Origin: Aerococcus sp. Group 1
GTDB taxonomy: Bacteria > Bacillota > Bacilli > Lactobacillales > Aerococcaceae
Reading direction: 5' to 3'
Assembly (NCBI RefSeq): GCF_000193205.1
Contig: NC_015278.1
Span: forward strand, 1,054,001 to 1,118,000
Length of the DNA: 64,000 nucleotides
The position numbers and the translations under genes were made by a program. How positions within the stretch are numbered: the first letter of the stretch is position 1; the number at the start of each line of letters is the position of its first letter. Shown here one piece after another: positions 30,366 to 39,702 of the stretch. A model generated the notes under the pieces. The model was not told where the DNA came from. It worked only from the letters and a program-made list of their open reading frames with translations, and did no database searches.

Positions 30366-30800
30366 TTATTTAGCAATGAAAACATCACAGGCCGCATGGA
30401 TCATAATATACTCAGAAACAGATCCAATGAGTAAACGATCGATTACGCCTTTACCAGTCGAACCCATCATAATTAAATCAATTTCATGTTCTTCGGCAAA
30501 GTCAAGAATTTCTTTTCTAGGATCTCCAGGGCGGGCTTCAATGGTGACATCTGTAATTCCGGCCGCTTGAGCTTCTTTTTGGTAATTCTTTAATAATTCT
30601 TGGTAGGCGCATAATTCATGATCATGGGCTTTTAAATTAAAGTCATCAAAATCATAGCGTAAGAAATCAGCAGCTACACTAAAAATATAGAGTTTAGCTT
30701 GATAAATATGAGCATATTCAAGGGCTTGTTCAAAGGCAGCCTTGGCGGGCTCAGAACCATCAATAGGTACCATTATTTTTTGAATACTTTTCTCTGGCAT
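30366..30800 (-). CDS. Universal stress protein UspA family
   Basis: The 144-aa protein starts with the Usp beta-strand KIMVPIDGSEPAK and contains the ATP-binding signature GSTGKGVIDRLLIGSVS (G-2x-G-9x-GS). It is cytoplasmic, probably dimeric and ATP-binding, with an unspecified stress role. It is the second gene of a tandem pair, 15 nt after its paralogue, which suggests heterodimer formation or duplication. Confidence 0.92.
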   Translation of the reverse strand: MPEKSIQKIMVPIDGSEPAKAAFEQALEYAHIYQAKLYIFSVAADFLRYDFDDFNLKAHDHELCAYQELLKNYQKEAQAAGITDVTIEARPGDPRKEILDFAEEHEIDLIMMGSTGKGVIDRLLIGSVSEYIMIHAACDVFIAK

Positions 30801-30815
30801 AATTAACCTTCCTTA

Positions 30816-31244
30816 CTAGCGTACAATGAGCACCGAAACGGGGGAGTGACGGACAACAAATTGAGAAACGGAGCCCATAAAGAGACGTTCTCTAGCGTTT
30901 TTCCCAGTTGCCCCAACAACAATCAATTCAAAGGCAGGATCTTCTTTTAAAAGGTGAATGATTTGTCGCTTAGGCTCGCCTACAAAGACCTCAGCATTGA
31001 CTTGGTCAAAGTCAAATTGATCCTTGGCAAGTTGACGGTAATTATTGAGTAACTCTTGCCGTTGCCCAACGAGACTGTGAGAATAATCACTTTCTTCACG
31101 GTTAGATAAGATATCTTCATCGATAACAGATACCAGGTACAAATTGGCCTCTTTAGCTTTGGCGATAGTGGCCGCTTCAACAAAAGCATCGCGAGCTTGG
31201 TCAGAGTCGTCGACAGCAACTAAAATTTTTCTTTTTATTGACAT
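30816..31244 (-). CDS. Universal stress protein UspA family (upstream paralogue)
   Basis: The 142-aa Usp has KILVAVDDSDQA at the N-terminus and VGATGKNARERLFMGSVS as ATP-binding loop. It shares fold and length with the adjacent Usp but is clearly diverged. It is transcribed leftward with it from the gap shared with pnuC. Confidence 0.92.
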   Translation of the reverse strand: MSIKRKILVAVDDSDQARDAFVEAATIAKAKEANLYLVSVIDEDILSNREESDYSHSLVGQRQELLNNYRQLAKDQFDFDQVNAEVFVGEPKRQIIHLLKEDPAFELIVVGATGKNARERLFMGSVSQFVVRHSPVSVLIVR

Positions 31245-31422
31245 AAATATTCCTCCCTTATATAAACGTTTTCTTTATTATTATTTTAGCAATCTAACCA
31301 CTTATAATCAATAATAGCCTGAGGCTCTAACTTTGACTAGTAGGAGTAAATTTTCCATGGTAAGATATTTAACAGGTTTATCTATCATTCGATAAAAATA
31401 CATATATAGGAGGATCAATTGA

Positions 31423-32049
31423 GTGAAAAAAGAATATCGTCAAAGCCTTAATTTAATCACTGATATTTTATTAGTTGCCATCACAGCCTGGGGGTCTTTT
31501 CAAAATGGTTGGTTTAATTTACCCAACTTGGTTTCATGGATGGGGCTGATTGGAGTTATTGGTTTGGCTAAGAAGTGGCAAGGAAATTTTATTTTTAACG
31601 CGATTCAAAATATCTCTGCTGCTATAGTAGCTGGCCGTAATCGGATCTTTGGTGACATGTTTACCAGCATTTATTATTTATTTACCCAAATTTTTGGTTT
31701 TCAACAATGGCAACACCATAAAGATGAATCCGGGGAGCTTATTGTAGACGAAAAAACGAATTGGCGTTTAGTAGGCTTCGCTGTTTTAGTGGGGTTCTTT
31801 GGTTTGGGAACCGTTTCTTATTTTCTCGGTGGCGTATTTATCTTCTGGGATGCATTTAATAATGCGACAGCTATCATTGCTCAATACATGCAATTGGTGC
31901 AAAGAAAGCGAGCCAGCTGGATTTTATGGTTAATCACTAATCTTATCTCCCTTTATATTTTCCTCATGCAGGGGGTACCACAAATGGCCATCATGTATTT
32001 CGTCTTTTCACTCAATGCCTGCCGCGGTTTTATTAACTGGAAAAATTAG
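31423..32049 (+). CDS. pnuC: Nicotinamide riboside transporter PnuC
   Basis: The 208-aa membrane protein has about seven helices. It matches the PnuC family, with WMGLIGVIGLAKKW and FGDMFTSIYYLFTQIFGFQQW. It takes up nicotinamide riboside by facilitated diffusion, trapped by phosphorylation. GTG 31423 lies 8 nt after AGGAGG. No NadR kinase is adjacent. Confidence 0.88.
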   Translation: MKKEYRQSLNLITDILLVAITAWGSFQNGWFNLPNLVSWMGLIGVIGLAKKWQGNFIFNAIQNISAAIVAGRNRIFGDMFTSIYYLFTQIFGFQQWQHHKDESGELIVDEKTNWRLVGFAVLVGFFGLGTVSYFLGGVFIFWDAFNNATAIIAQYMQLVQRKRASWILWLITNLISLYIFLMQGVPQMAIMYFVFSLNACRGFINWKN

Positions 32050-32134
32050 GCCAGCATAGACAGGGGATTAGACTGTTAAATAGGCAAAATAATCTGTACA
32101 ATTAGATTATAATAGTTAAAAGAGGGGGATAATG

Positions 32135-33040
32135 ATGAGGAAGGTTATGATAATTGTCAATCCAGGATCTGGAGATAATCAAGGCGAGGAATACGGTAAA
32201 CGGCTAGCTGATTTTCTCAACGGTAAGTTTGATCAAGTCAATATAAAAAAGACTGAAGGCGACAATGACGCCTTGAAGTTTGCCCAGGAAGCCTGTCAAG
32301 GCCATTATGATTCTTTATTTACTGTTGGTGGTGATGGAACCATTAATGAAGCGGTCAATGGGCTCGCCGGCCAGGACTACCGACCCACTTTAGGTTTCTT
32401 CCCAGCAGGAACCAACAATACTTTTGCCCAATTATTTAATATTTCTGAAGATATTGATCAGTACATCGAGGACTTAGATTTGGAAGAACGCCATAGTTTA
32501 GATATTGGCCGCTGTAATGATCAATATTTCAACTACTATGTTTGTTTTGGCAAGTTAATTGAAGCAACCACAGGAACCAGCTCCGAAGAGAAATCACAAT
32601 TCGGCTCCTTTGCTTACCTGAAGAATATTCTATCAGCTCTACCTAAAGATGATACCCATCCTATTAAAATAGAATCTGATAGCGAAAGTTTTGAAGGCAA
32701 AGCCAGTCATGTATTTGTTCTATTAACTAACCAAGTGGGAAACCTGGTCTTCTCTAATGAACAAAGCAATTTACAAGACGGTCAATTTCAAGTGTACATT
32801 TTAACTGATGAATCAACCGGGTCAAAATTATCTGCCCTTAAAGATATCCTTTTTGGTCAATTAGAAGATAATGACTCGATCAAAAGCTTTGCCTGTTCCA
32901 AGTTAACCACCACGAATTCTGATGATAATGAAACCCAGGTCGATATTGATGGTAACGATGGACCTTATCTCCCATGCGAAATTGAATTATTGCCTAAGCA
33001 CATTAATTTCTATGTTCCTAAGACCCAAGCAGTTCAATAA
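32135..33040 (+). CDS. Diacylglycerol kinase / lipid kinase (DagK/YegS family)
   Basis: The protein of about 301 aa has the catalytic nucleotide-binding motif TVGGDGTINEAVNGL and GFFPAGTNNTFAQ, as in DgkB/YegS lipid kinases. It probably phosphorylates diacylglycerol from lipoteichoic acid synthesis back to phosphatidic acid. ATG 32135 has the better spacing (6 nt) to GGGGG; ATG 32132 is adjacent. TATAAT at 32108 may be its -10. Confidence 0.88.
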   Translation: MRKVMIIVNPGSGDNQGEEYGKRLADFLNGKFDQVNIKKTEGDNDALKFAQEACQGHYDSLFTVGGDGTINEAVNGLAGQDYRPTLGFFPAGTNNTFAQLFNISEDIDQYIEDLDLEERHSLDIGRCNDQYFNYYVCFGKLIEATTGTSSEEKSQFGSFAYLKNILSALPKDDTHPIKIESDSESFEGKASHVFVLLTNQVGNLVFSNEQSNLQDGQFQVYILTDESTGSKLSALKDILFGQLEDNDSIKSFACSKLTTTNSDDNETQVDIDGNDGPYLPCEIELLPKHINFYVPKTQAVQ

Positions 33041-33102
33041 AGGCTAATTTATATAAATTTAAGACAACTTTAATAAGGGTTTAGTGTATACTAAGGAAAA
33101 GT

Positions 33103-33130
33103 AATAGGAGTCTAGTATGACTCCTATTTT
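33103..33130 (+). promoter_or_regulatory. Hairpin at the mprF translation start (attenuator, operator or RBS-masking stem)
   Basis: Arms 33103-33112 and 33119-33128 form a 10-bp perfect stem with a 6-nt loop, then T4. The left arm contains the GGAG ribosome binding site of ATG 33117 and that ATG spans the loop and right arm. A -10-like TATACT at 33087-33092 would place the hairpin at the very 5' end of the mRNA. Confidence 0.55.
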
Positions 33131-35645
33131 AATTATAAAAAATAAAGGAACATCCTATATTATGAAAAATATTTACAATCGCTATCATAAAATGTTTAAA
33201 ATAGTATTTTATATTTTACTGATCTTATTTTTCGGCTATCTCATTCAAAATGAGTTACGGTCAATTAATTGGTCCTTGTTTTTTGATTCCTTAGCTGACC
33301 TACCTGCCTTTACACGCCTGGCCCTAGTAATCTTTGGATTATTAGGCTTTAGCTTTAACGGGTGGTATGACTATGTCGCTACCCGTAACTACACGGTGAC
33401 TGCCCATAGCTATAAAATTTTACAAATGGGCTGGATAAGCCAAGCATTTAATGAATTTATCGGCTTAAGTGGCTTTACTGGTGCCGCTCTCAGAAATAAT
33501 TTTTATCAAAAGCATGGACTGAAGCCTAAGCAAGCCATACAAATTTCCTTAGAAACTTGGTTTGCCAGTTTTCTAGGTTTAGGCGTCTTATTATTAATCG
33601 TCTTATTATCAGGAAAAATTGAGGGTTATTCACTATTACTTCCAGTAATTTATTTACTCTACCTGCCTTTGTATTTTTTCTATGATAAATTGCCTTTAGC
33701 CAGAAAATTGGGTGAAAAATTTGGCCTTGAAGCTATCACTTGGAAGAAGAAATTTGCTTACCTATCTGCTTCGCTGTGTGACTGGGTAGCTTCTTTTACC
33801 TATTTTTATATTGTGATGTTAATTTTTATGCCGCATTTATCACCGATATTTGCCATGATGGTCTATAGCTTCGCTAACGTTGTAGGAATTTTAAGTTTTA
33901 TTCCTGGAGGTTTGGGGACCTTTGACCTGACGGTATTATTAATGATGCAAAATGCCGGTTATAATCCCGATCAAGTTTTGGCAGCGATTGTTATCCTCCG
34001 GGTATGTTACTACGTCATTCCCTGGTTATTAGCTTGCTTCTATGTTTTCCATAACTGGTTTACCAGTAAACTATTCGAAGAAGATATGAAGATAAAGGCA
34101 TGGGGAAAGTGGATCGTTCGCTTTGTTTCCTTTTTACTCTCAGTCAACGGCTTGGTTTTAATTTCTTCAGTGATTTCACCAGCCGTTTCTGAGCGGATTC
34201 ATTTGCTTAAATACCTGATTCCTAGATCTTTACAGAGTGTCTCCATTCTTTTGGTCCTTTTAATTGGTTGTACTGCCTTTATTTTATCTTTTGGCCTATT
34301 TAAGCGGATCAGAAGGGCATTATGGTTGACGCTTATCCTCTTACCCCTAGGAGCCATTGCTTGTATGATTAAGGGGCTAGACTATGAGGAAGCGATCTTC
34401 TTACTCCTGTCGACTTATTTGCTTTATCAGTCCCGCTTTCTCTTTACTCGTAATCATTTGGCATTGAACCGTAAGAATATTTTACTTAGCTTTTTCGCCT
34501 GTGCAGGCCTTTTGTTAATCATCTTTTTAATCACCGGGCACTTTAGACATATGCCTTTCACTCGTCATGTCTATTTATTAAATCCTTTACATATTTTCTT
34601 CTATCTGGTGATTGCTAGTTTGTTGACTATTTTAGTGCTATTTAGTCGCAGTGAACGACTGGACTTCCTACCACCTTCCCTAGATGAAATTAATCTTTAC
34701 GAACAGCTTATCGCTGAATATGGGGGAAGTGAATATAGCCACTTAGTCTATTTGAAAGACAAGATGATCTTTTTTAACACGGAACAAACTGTGGCTATTT
34801 TATACCGCCCCTCATCGGATAATTTAATTGCCTTGGGTGATCCTATTGGTAACAGTCAGGATTTTCCTATCGCCTTAGAAGAATTTTTGGAATATGTTGA
34901 ACATATGGATATGGCGGTTGGCTTTTATGAGGTCACCCCGCATTACCTAGATGCCTTTTGTAGTTTAGGCTACGCTACCCTAAAAATAGGGGAGTCAGCG
35001 ATTATTGATTTAGATGACTTTACTTTTGAAGGGAAGAAGAATAAAAACCGGCGTTCCGTTCGCAATGATATGACCCGGGCCGGCCTCTATTTTGAAGTTT
35101 ACCAACCTCCTTATAATGATCAATTTATCCATGACTTGCGACAAATTTCTGATCAGTGGCTTAATAAGCGTGAAGAAATGAGCTTTTCCATGGGGGCTTT
35201 CTATGAGGACTATCTAGCCAGAGAGCGGATTGCCGTCTTAAGAGATGAGGAGGCGATCTATGCTTTTGCAAGTATTATGCCGATATCGGAAGATATGATT
35301 TCAATTGATTTAATGCGTTATATCAGTCATGATGCCGGGGATGTTATGCAGATGCTAATTTTGCAGTTATTGCAATGGGCCAAGGACCTTGGTTACCACC
35401 GCTTTGTTTTGGGAATGGCGCCTTTGGCTAATGTAGGAACAAAATCATATGCCAGCCCTCGGGATAAGACCCTACATCTGGTATATGATTTTGGTAATCG
35501 TTTTTATGGCTTTAAAGGATTACGTGCCTACAAATCTAAATTCCGTCCTGAGTGGGAAAACCGCTATATTATTTATCCTAATCAGACCACTTTAATCAAG
35601 ATTTTAATTAGTTTATTAGATATTACCCACAAGACAAGGGATTAA
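33117..35645 (+). CDS. mprF: Phosphatidylglycerol lysyltransferase MprF
   Basis: The protein of about 840 aa has an N-terminal multi-helix flippase domain (about fourteen hydrophobic segments, GGLGTFDLTVL) followed by a cytoplasmic DUF2156 GNAT-like synthase domain. The synthase domain contains KNRRSVRNDM and RFVLGMAPLANVG. MprF adds an amino acid (lysine or alanine) from tRNA to phosphatidylglycerol and flips it, lowering surface charge and giving resistance to cationic peptides. ATG 33117 has GGAG 6 nt upstream but inside a hairpin. ATG 33162 would put the first helix nearer the N-terminus, as is usual in the family, so the start is uncertain. Confidence 0.92.
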   Translation: MTPILIIKNKGTSYIMKNIYNRYHKMFKIVFYILLILFFGYLIQNELRSINWSLFFDSLADLPAFTRLALVIFGLLGFSFNGWYDYVATRNYTVTAHSYKILQMGWISQAFNEFIGLSGFTGAALRNNFYQKHGLKPKQAIQISLETWFASFLGLGVLLLIVLLSGKIEGYSLLLPVIYLLYLPLYFFYDKLPLARKLGEKFGLEAITWKKKFAYLSASLCDWVASFTYFYIVMLIFMPHLSPIFAMMVYSFANVVGILSFIPGGLGTFDLTVLLMMQNAGYNPDQVLAAIVILRVCYYVIPWLLACFYVFHNWFTSKLFEEDMKIKAWGKWIVRFVSFLLSVNGLVLISSVISPAVSERIHLLKYLIPRSLQSVSILLVLLIGCTAFILSFGLFKRIRRALWLTLILLPLGAIACMIKGLDYEEAIFLLLSTYLLYQSRFLFTRNHLALNRKNILLSFFACAGLLLIIFLITGHFRHMPFTRHVYLLNPLHIFFYLVIASLLTILVLFSRSERLDFLPPSLDEINLYEQLIAEYGGSEYSHLVYLKDKMIFFNTEQTVAILYRPSSDNLIALGDPIGNSQDFPIALEEFLEYVEHMDMAVGFYEVTPHYLDAFCSLGYATLKIGESAIIDLDDFTFEGKKNKNRRSVRNDMTRAGLYFEVYQPPYNDQFIHDLRQISDQWLNKREEMSFSMGAFYEDYLARERIAVLRDEEAIYAFASIMPISEDMISIDLMRYISHDAGDVMQMLILQLLQWAKDLGYHRFVLGMAPLANVGTKSYASPRDKTLHLVYDFGNRFYGFKGLRAYKSKFRPEWENRYIIYPNQTTLIKILISLLDITHKTRD

Positions 35646-35710
35646 TGTTTATTTTTTAAGGGATTTCGATTACACTAAATAGAAACGACGATAGGAAAGG
35701 AAGCGATATC

Positions 35711-36154
35711 ATGTCACAAAACGTTTATACCGTATACTGGGAAAATAAACGTGATGGCGTCCGCAAAGAACACGGGACCTTTGCGAGTGAAAAAGAAGCT
35801 TTAGCAGGGATTAAAGCTTGGTGGGAGTTACAAAAGGACAAATATGACAATGTCCAAACTGTTCGCACGAATACCGGAGCCTTAGAAATCCAATACGAAG
35901 ATGATAATTATGTCTATCGGATTGAGGAGGAACTATTAGATGGGCAGCTGCCTAAAAAATCTTATACTTTAAGGAAAGCTGGTCAAATTGAGGCGGAAAG
36001 AAACAAATATGATGTCGATGACGATTATTATCTTTTTGATGAGTTAGCCGAACCTTATCGTGACCGCCTGATTGTAGCTATGAATGACAGCCAAAAGGCT
36101 CGCCAATATATCTATAACGAACGCGGACAACTCATCAAAAAATTAGGTCAATAA
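35711..36154 (+). CDS. Hypothetical 147-aa cytoplasmic protein
   Basis: I do not recognise this protein. It is charged and soluble, without signal peptide or membrane segment. The first 50 residues (VYTVYWENKRDG, FASEKEALAGIKAWWE) suggest a small alpha/beta domain, followed by an acidic DVDDDYYLFDEL patch and a basic C-terminus. An AAAGGAAG ribosome binding site and its own downstream terminator support a real gene. It follows mprF by 65 nt and could be co-transcribed with it. Confidence 0.75.
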   Translation: MSQNVYTVYWENKRDGVRKEHGTFASEKEALAGIKAWWELQKDKYDNVQTVRTNTGALEIQYEDDNYVYRIEEELLDGQLPKKSYTLRKAGQIEAERNKYDVDDDYYLFDELAEPYRDRLIVAMNDSQKARQYIYNERGQLIKKLGQ

Positions 36155-36170
36155 AATTTTAGTTAAAGGC

Positions 36171-36216
36171 AAAAGAGAGTCAAATCTCCATAAAAGGAAC
36201 TTGACTCTCTTTTTTT
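36171..36216 (+). terminator. Intrinsic terminator
   Basis: Arms 36171-36183 and 36201-36213 form a 13-bp stem with an A-run before and T7 after. It closes the mprF/147-aa protein region. Confidence 0.9.
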
Positions 36217-36232
36217 GACCAGATATGGGTAT

Positions 36233-36246
36233 TGGAAACGCTTTAT
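36233..36246 (+). promoter_or_regulatory. Candidate catabolite-responsive element (cre)
   Basis: TGGAAACGCTTTAT fits the CcpA consensus (TGNAANCGNWWNCA) except for the final two bases. It lies upstream of the -35 of the PTS gene, a position compatible with CcpA control. Confidence 0.4.
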
Positions 36247-36259
36247 AACAAAAGGGTTA

Positions 36260-36288
36260 TTGAAAAGGCTTAATTTTATGATTATAAT
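36260..36288 (+). promoter_or_regulatory. Sigma-A promoter of the PTS gene
   Basis: TTGAAA (36260-36265), a 17-nt spacer and TATAAT (36283-36288) lie 46 nt before the PTS start codon. Confidence 0.85.
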
Positions 36289-36334
36289 AGTTAGGGTGTT
36301 CTTAATTGTCAATTGATAGAAGGAGGAAAAAACA

Positions 36335-38482
36335 ATGAAAGAGAAACTTTTTGAAAGTTTGCAACGTTTAGGGAAAACCTTTATGTTACCAATTTCAATT
36401 TTACCCTTAGCTGGTTTATTTCTAGGGATATCAGCTTCTTTTACAGGTGAAACATTTGTGAAAATGTATCACTTAGAAAATATTCTTTCGCCGGGAATGC
36501 CGCTCCATAGTATTTTAAGCGTTTTAGGAGACTGCGGAGCCGTTGTCTTTGATAACCTAGGTTTATTGTTTGCTATATCTATTGCCTTAGGTTTGGCTAA
36601 AAGCGAGAAAGGGGTGGCAGCCTTATCAGCCGTGGTGGGGTACTTTATGATGTACGCTTCACTATCTAGTTCCATCATCCACCTCCGTGGTTTAGAAGAA
36701 TTGGAAAAAATACCAGGATTGATTACTTCATTACTTGGCTTTGAGCATACCATGAACCTCGGTGTCTTTGGTGGGATTATTATTGGCTGTCTTGTGGCTT
36801 GGCTACATAATCGTTATTACAAGATCGAACTCCCTGATGCCTTGTCATTTTTTGCCGGCACTCATTTTGTCCCAATTGTTTCAGCAGTTGCTGGAGTCGT
36901 TAGTGGACTTATTTTATCTTTTATCTGGCCGTATTTCGCTGCTGGAATTGCTAATCTCGGTCAGATTATCGCTAATACTGGCCACTTAGGGACCTTCCTT
37001 TACGGTTATATTTATCGTGCCTTAATTCCATTTGGATTGCATCATATTTTTTATTTACCATTTTGGCAAACCGCTGTAGGAGGGACTGCTGTCGTTGATG
37101 GGACTACTGTTGTGGGCGCCCAAAATATTATTTTTGCCCAATTAAAGGCTGGAGAAGCTATTTCTCCCGATGCAGCTAGATTCTTTGCCTTCCAATTTCC
37201 AGAGATGATCTTTGCCTTACCAGCTGCTGCCTACGCCATGTACCGGGCCGCTAGATCAGATAAGAAGACCATGGTCAAGGGGCTATTATTTTCTGCATCC
37301 CTAACCTCAATTGTTACGGGGATTACGGAGCCAATTGAATTTACTATTTTATTTGCCTCTCCTTTACTTTATTTTGGGGTGCATTGTGTTCTCTTTGCTT
37401 TATCTACTGTCTTAGTCCATATTGCCGGAGTAGGAGTTGGACTAACTTTCTCAGGAGGTTTAATTGATTTTATTCTTTACGGCGTCTTGCCAGGCAATGC
37501 AAGAACACATTGGATTCCAGTGGTTATTATCGGTATTATTTACGCCATTGTCTATTTCTTCCTCTTCCATTGGATTATAAAGAAATTTGACTTGGATACT
37601 CCAGGAAGAAAAGCAGATACTTCATTACATACTAAAGAAGAATTCCGAAACAAAAATGCGCTTAATGGCTTGAGTGAAAATGACCAAAGAGCTTATCAAA
37701 TAGTTAGCGGTTTGGGTGGTACCGATAACCTTGTCGATGTTGATAATTGTGCCACCCGTCTACGGGTAACGGTCAAAAACGGTGATGAGGTTAATAAGGA
37801 AGCCCTACAAGCCACTGGCGCAGCTGGCGTTGTGGTCCGTGGTAATAGTGTCCAAGTCATTTATGGGACTACGGTGTCAACCATTAAGACCCAAGTCACT
37901 GAATTCATCGAAAGTGGCCAAGCTCCCAAAACAGCCGCAACAGTCGTGAACGAAAAGCAAGCAGAAGATCTCAAGGGATCAGCTCAAGTTGTTAATGATC
38001 AAGCGATTTTAGATGGTATCCCAGTAGAACTTTATGCGGTTGCAGATGGTGAGGTCATTAGCATTGATAAGGTAGAAGATGAGGTCTTTTCTCAAAAGAT
38101 GATGGGGGACGGCTATGCTATCCAACCTAGTCAAGGCCAAGTGGTCGCGCCAGTAAGTGGGAAAATCTTAAATATCTTTCCAACTAAGCATGCCCTTGGT
38201 CTCCAAAGTGATGAAGGCCTTGAAATTCTCGTTCACATGGGCTTAGACACGGTTGAACTCAAAGGCGAAGGCTTTACTATTCAGGTTGAAGAAGGGCAAA
38301 GTGTTAAAGCTGGGGATCCGTTAGCTCAAATGGACCTAGCAAATATCGAAGCCAAAGGAAAAGCTTGTGACATCATGGTTGTCTTAACCAATAGTGATAG
38401 GGTTCATAGCCTCGATGTTCTTGATCAAAAACAAGTCACAGCTGGCGAAAAGGTCGGCGAAGCCTTATTAAATAAGGAATAG
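36335..38482 (+). CDS. PTS transporter EIICBA, glucose/N-acetylglucosamine family
   Basis: The 715-aa fused phosphotransferase permease has the domain order C-B-A. EIIC (residues 1 to about 430) has many helices and the family loop PFGLHHIFYLPFW. EIIB has the phospho-Cys in VDNCATRLRV (about residue 470). EIIA has the phospho-His in ILVHMGLDTV (about residue 633). It imports and phosphorylates a hexose of the glucose family. Glucose, GlcNAc, maltose or another sugar cannot be told apart by eye. It has its own promoter, possible cre site and terminator. Confidence 0.92.
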   Translation: MKEKLFESLQRLGKTFMLPISILPLAGLFLGISASFTGETFVKMYHLENILSPGMPLHSILSVLGDCGAVVFDNLGLLFAISIALGLAKSEKGVAALSAVVGYFMMYASLSSSIIHLRGLEELEKIPGLITSLLGFEHTMNLGVFGGIIIGCLVAWLHNRYYKIELPDALSFFAGTHFVPIVSAVAGVVSGLILSFIWPYFAAGIANLGQIIANTGHLGTFLYGYIYRALIPFGLHHIFYLPFWQTAVGGTAVVDGTTVVGAQNIIFAQLKAGEAISPDAARFFAFQFPEMIFALPAAAYAMYRAARSDKKTMVKGLLFSASLTSIVTGITEPIEFTILFASPLLYFGVHCVLFALSTVLVHIAGVGVGLTFSGGLIDFILYGVLPGNARTHWIPVVIIGIIYAIVYFFLFHWIIKKFDLDTPGRKADTSLHTKEEFRNKNALNGLSENDQRAYQIVSGLGGTDNLVDVDNCATRLRVTVKNGDEVNKEALQATGAAGVVVRGNSVQVIYGTTVSTIKTQVTEFIESGQAPKTAATVVNEKQAEDLKGSAQVVNDQAILDGIPVELYAVADGEVISIDKVEDEVFSQKMMGDGYAIQPSQGQVVAPVSGKILNIFPTKHALGLQSDEGLEILVHMGLDTVELKGEGFTIQVEEGQSVKAGDPLAQMDLANIEAKGKACDIMVVLTNSDRVHSLDVLDQKQVTAGEKVGEALLNKE

Positions 38483-38509
38483 CGTGTTAATTAGTATTAC
38501 TTAACTAAA

Positions 38510-38551
38510 GGTTCTAGCAGTGGAACAAAGCGTCTACTGCTAGGCCTTTTT
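38510..38551 (+). terminator. Intrinsic terminator after PTS gene
   Basis: An 8-bp core stem (CTAGCAGT 38514-38521 with 38536-38543) is followed by GCC and T5. Confidence 0.82.
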
Positions 38552-38700
38552 ATATACTAATCGCTCGGCAGAGTTTCGCTTAAAAGTTCTAAACCATTAC
38601 TTTCTTTATGAATTTACTTAATTATTTTAATAGACGAAACAAGCTTTAGGGTATACTATAAAGAGAAAGTTAGTGCAGTTATTAGGAAAGGGGTTTGACA

Positions 38701-39639
38701 ATGGAAGCAGGTTATCAAAATACAGCTGTCAATCAAAGCTTTTACTTACAAGTGGACGATCAGCATAAATTGTATGTCGAAGACTGTGGAAACACAAAAG
38801 GCCAGCCAGTTATTTTTCTACATGGAGGTCCTGGGAGTGAGATTACTCCAAGTTGCCGCTTATTTTTCGATCCTGAAAAATATCATATTATTTTATTTGA
38901 CCAACGAGGGACTGGGAAGAGTAAGCCTTTTTTATCTACCGAGAATAATACACCTTTTGATAGCGTCCGCGATATGGAACTGATCCGTGAATACTATGGT
39001 TATGACAACTGGTTTGTTTTTGGGGGCTCTTACGGGTCGACCTTGGCTTTGGTCTACGCCATTTTACATCCTGAACGGGTGGAACAATTAATACTAAGAG
39101 GGATCTTTCTAGGCCGTCAAGAAGAAATCGATTGGTTGTATGAAGGTGGGGCAGCAAAATTTTATCCCGAAGCTTACGAAAAATACCTGTCGTTCTTGAG
39201 CGATGAGGAGCAAAAAAATTGCGTCCATGCTTATTATCAAAAAATCCATCAGGGAGATAAAGAAGCTCATCAAGCGGCATGTAGGTATTGGGCCAAGTGG
39301 GAATCTTCCTTATTGACCCTACTGCCTCATTTTCCCGAAGAAGACCAACTGAGTCCAAGTGAAGAAACGACAGCCGTTTTAGAATCGCATTACTTTGAAA
39401 ATCATATGTTTTTTGATGAAGATAATTATATTTTAAATAATGTTCACCGCTTTAATGATATCCCGATGGAAATTGTCCAAGGCCGGTATGATGTCATTTG
39501 CCCACCAATTTCAGCCTATCAACTCCACCAAGCATGTCCAAAATCAAATTTACACCTGGTAGAAGCCAGTGGACATAGCCCTTACGATCCTGAAATGTTA
39601 AAAGCAATCGTAGCTATTATGGACCAATTAGCCGAATAA
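38701..39639 (+). CDS. pip: Prolyl aminopeptidase (alpha/beta hydrolase, S33)
   Basis: The 312-aa hydrolase has the oxyanion loop HGGPGSE, DQRGTGKS, and the nucleophile elbow GGSYGSTLAL, all typical of proline iminopeptidase, and the catalytic His in ASGHSPYDPE. It would cleave N-terminal proline from peptides in the cytoplasm. ATG 38701 has AGGAAAGGGG upstream; TTG 38695 is too close to that site. It is monocistronic, convergent with the next gene. Confidence 0.92.
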   Translation: MEAGYQNTAVNQSFYLQVDDQHKLYVEDCGNTKGQPVIFLHGGPGSEITPSCRLFFDPEKYHIILFDQRGTGKSKPFLSTENNTPFDSVRDMELIREYYGYDNWFVFGGSYGSTLALVYAILHPERVEQLILRGIFLGRQEEIDWLYEGGAAKFYPEAYEKYLSFLSDEEQKNCVHAYYQKIHQGDKEAHQAACRYWAKWESSLLTLLPHFPEEDQLSPSEETTAVLESHYFENHMFFDEDNYILNNVHRFNDIPMEIVQGRYDVICPPISAYQLHQACPKSNLHLVEASGHSPYDPEMLKAIVAIMDQLAE

Positions 39640-39642
39640 AAG

Positions 39643-39698
39643 AAAAAGCACTCCTCAAGATGACTTAGAAGGATAAGTGATCCTTGAGGGGTGCTTTG
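39643..39698. terminator. Bidirectional terminator
   Basis: Long complementary arms (about 39644-39660 and 39680-39696) end in A-run and T-run and separate pip (plus) from the metallo-hydrolase gene (minus). Confidence 0.85.
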
Positions 39699-39702
39699 CT
39701 AT

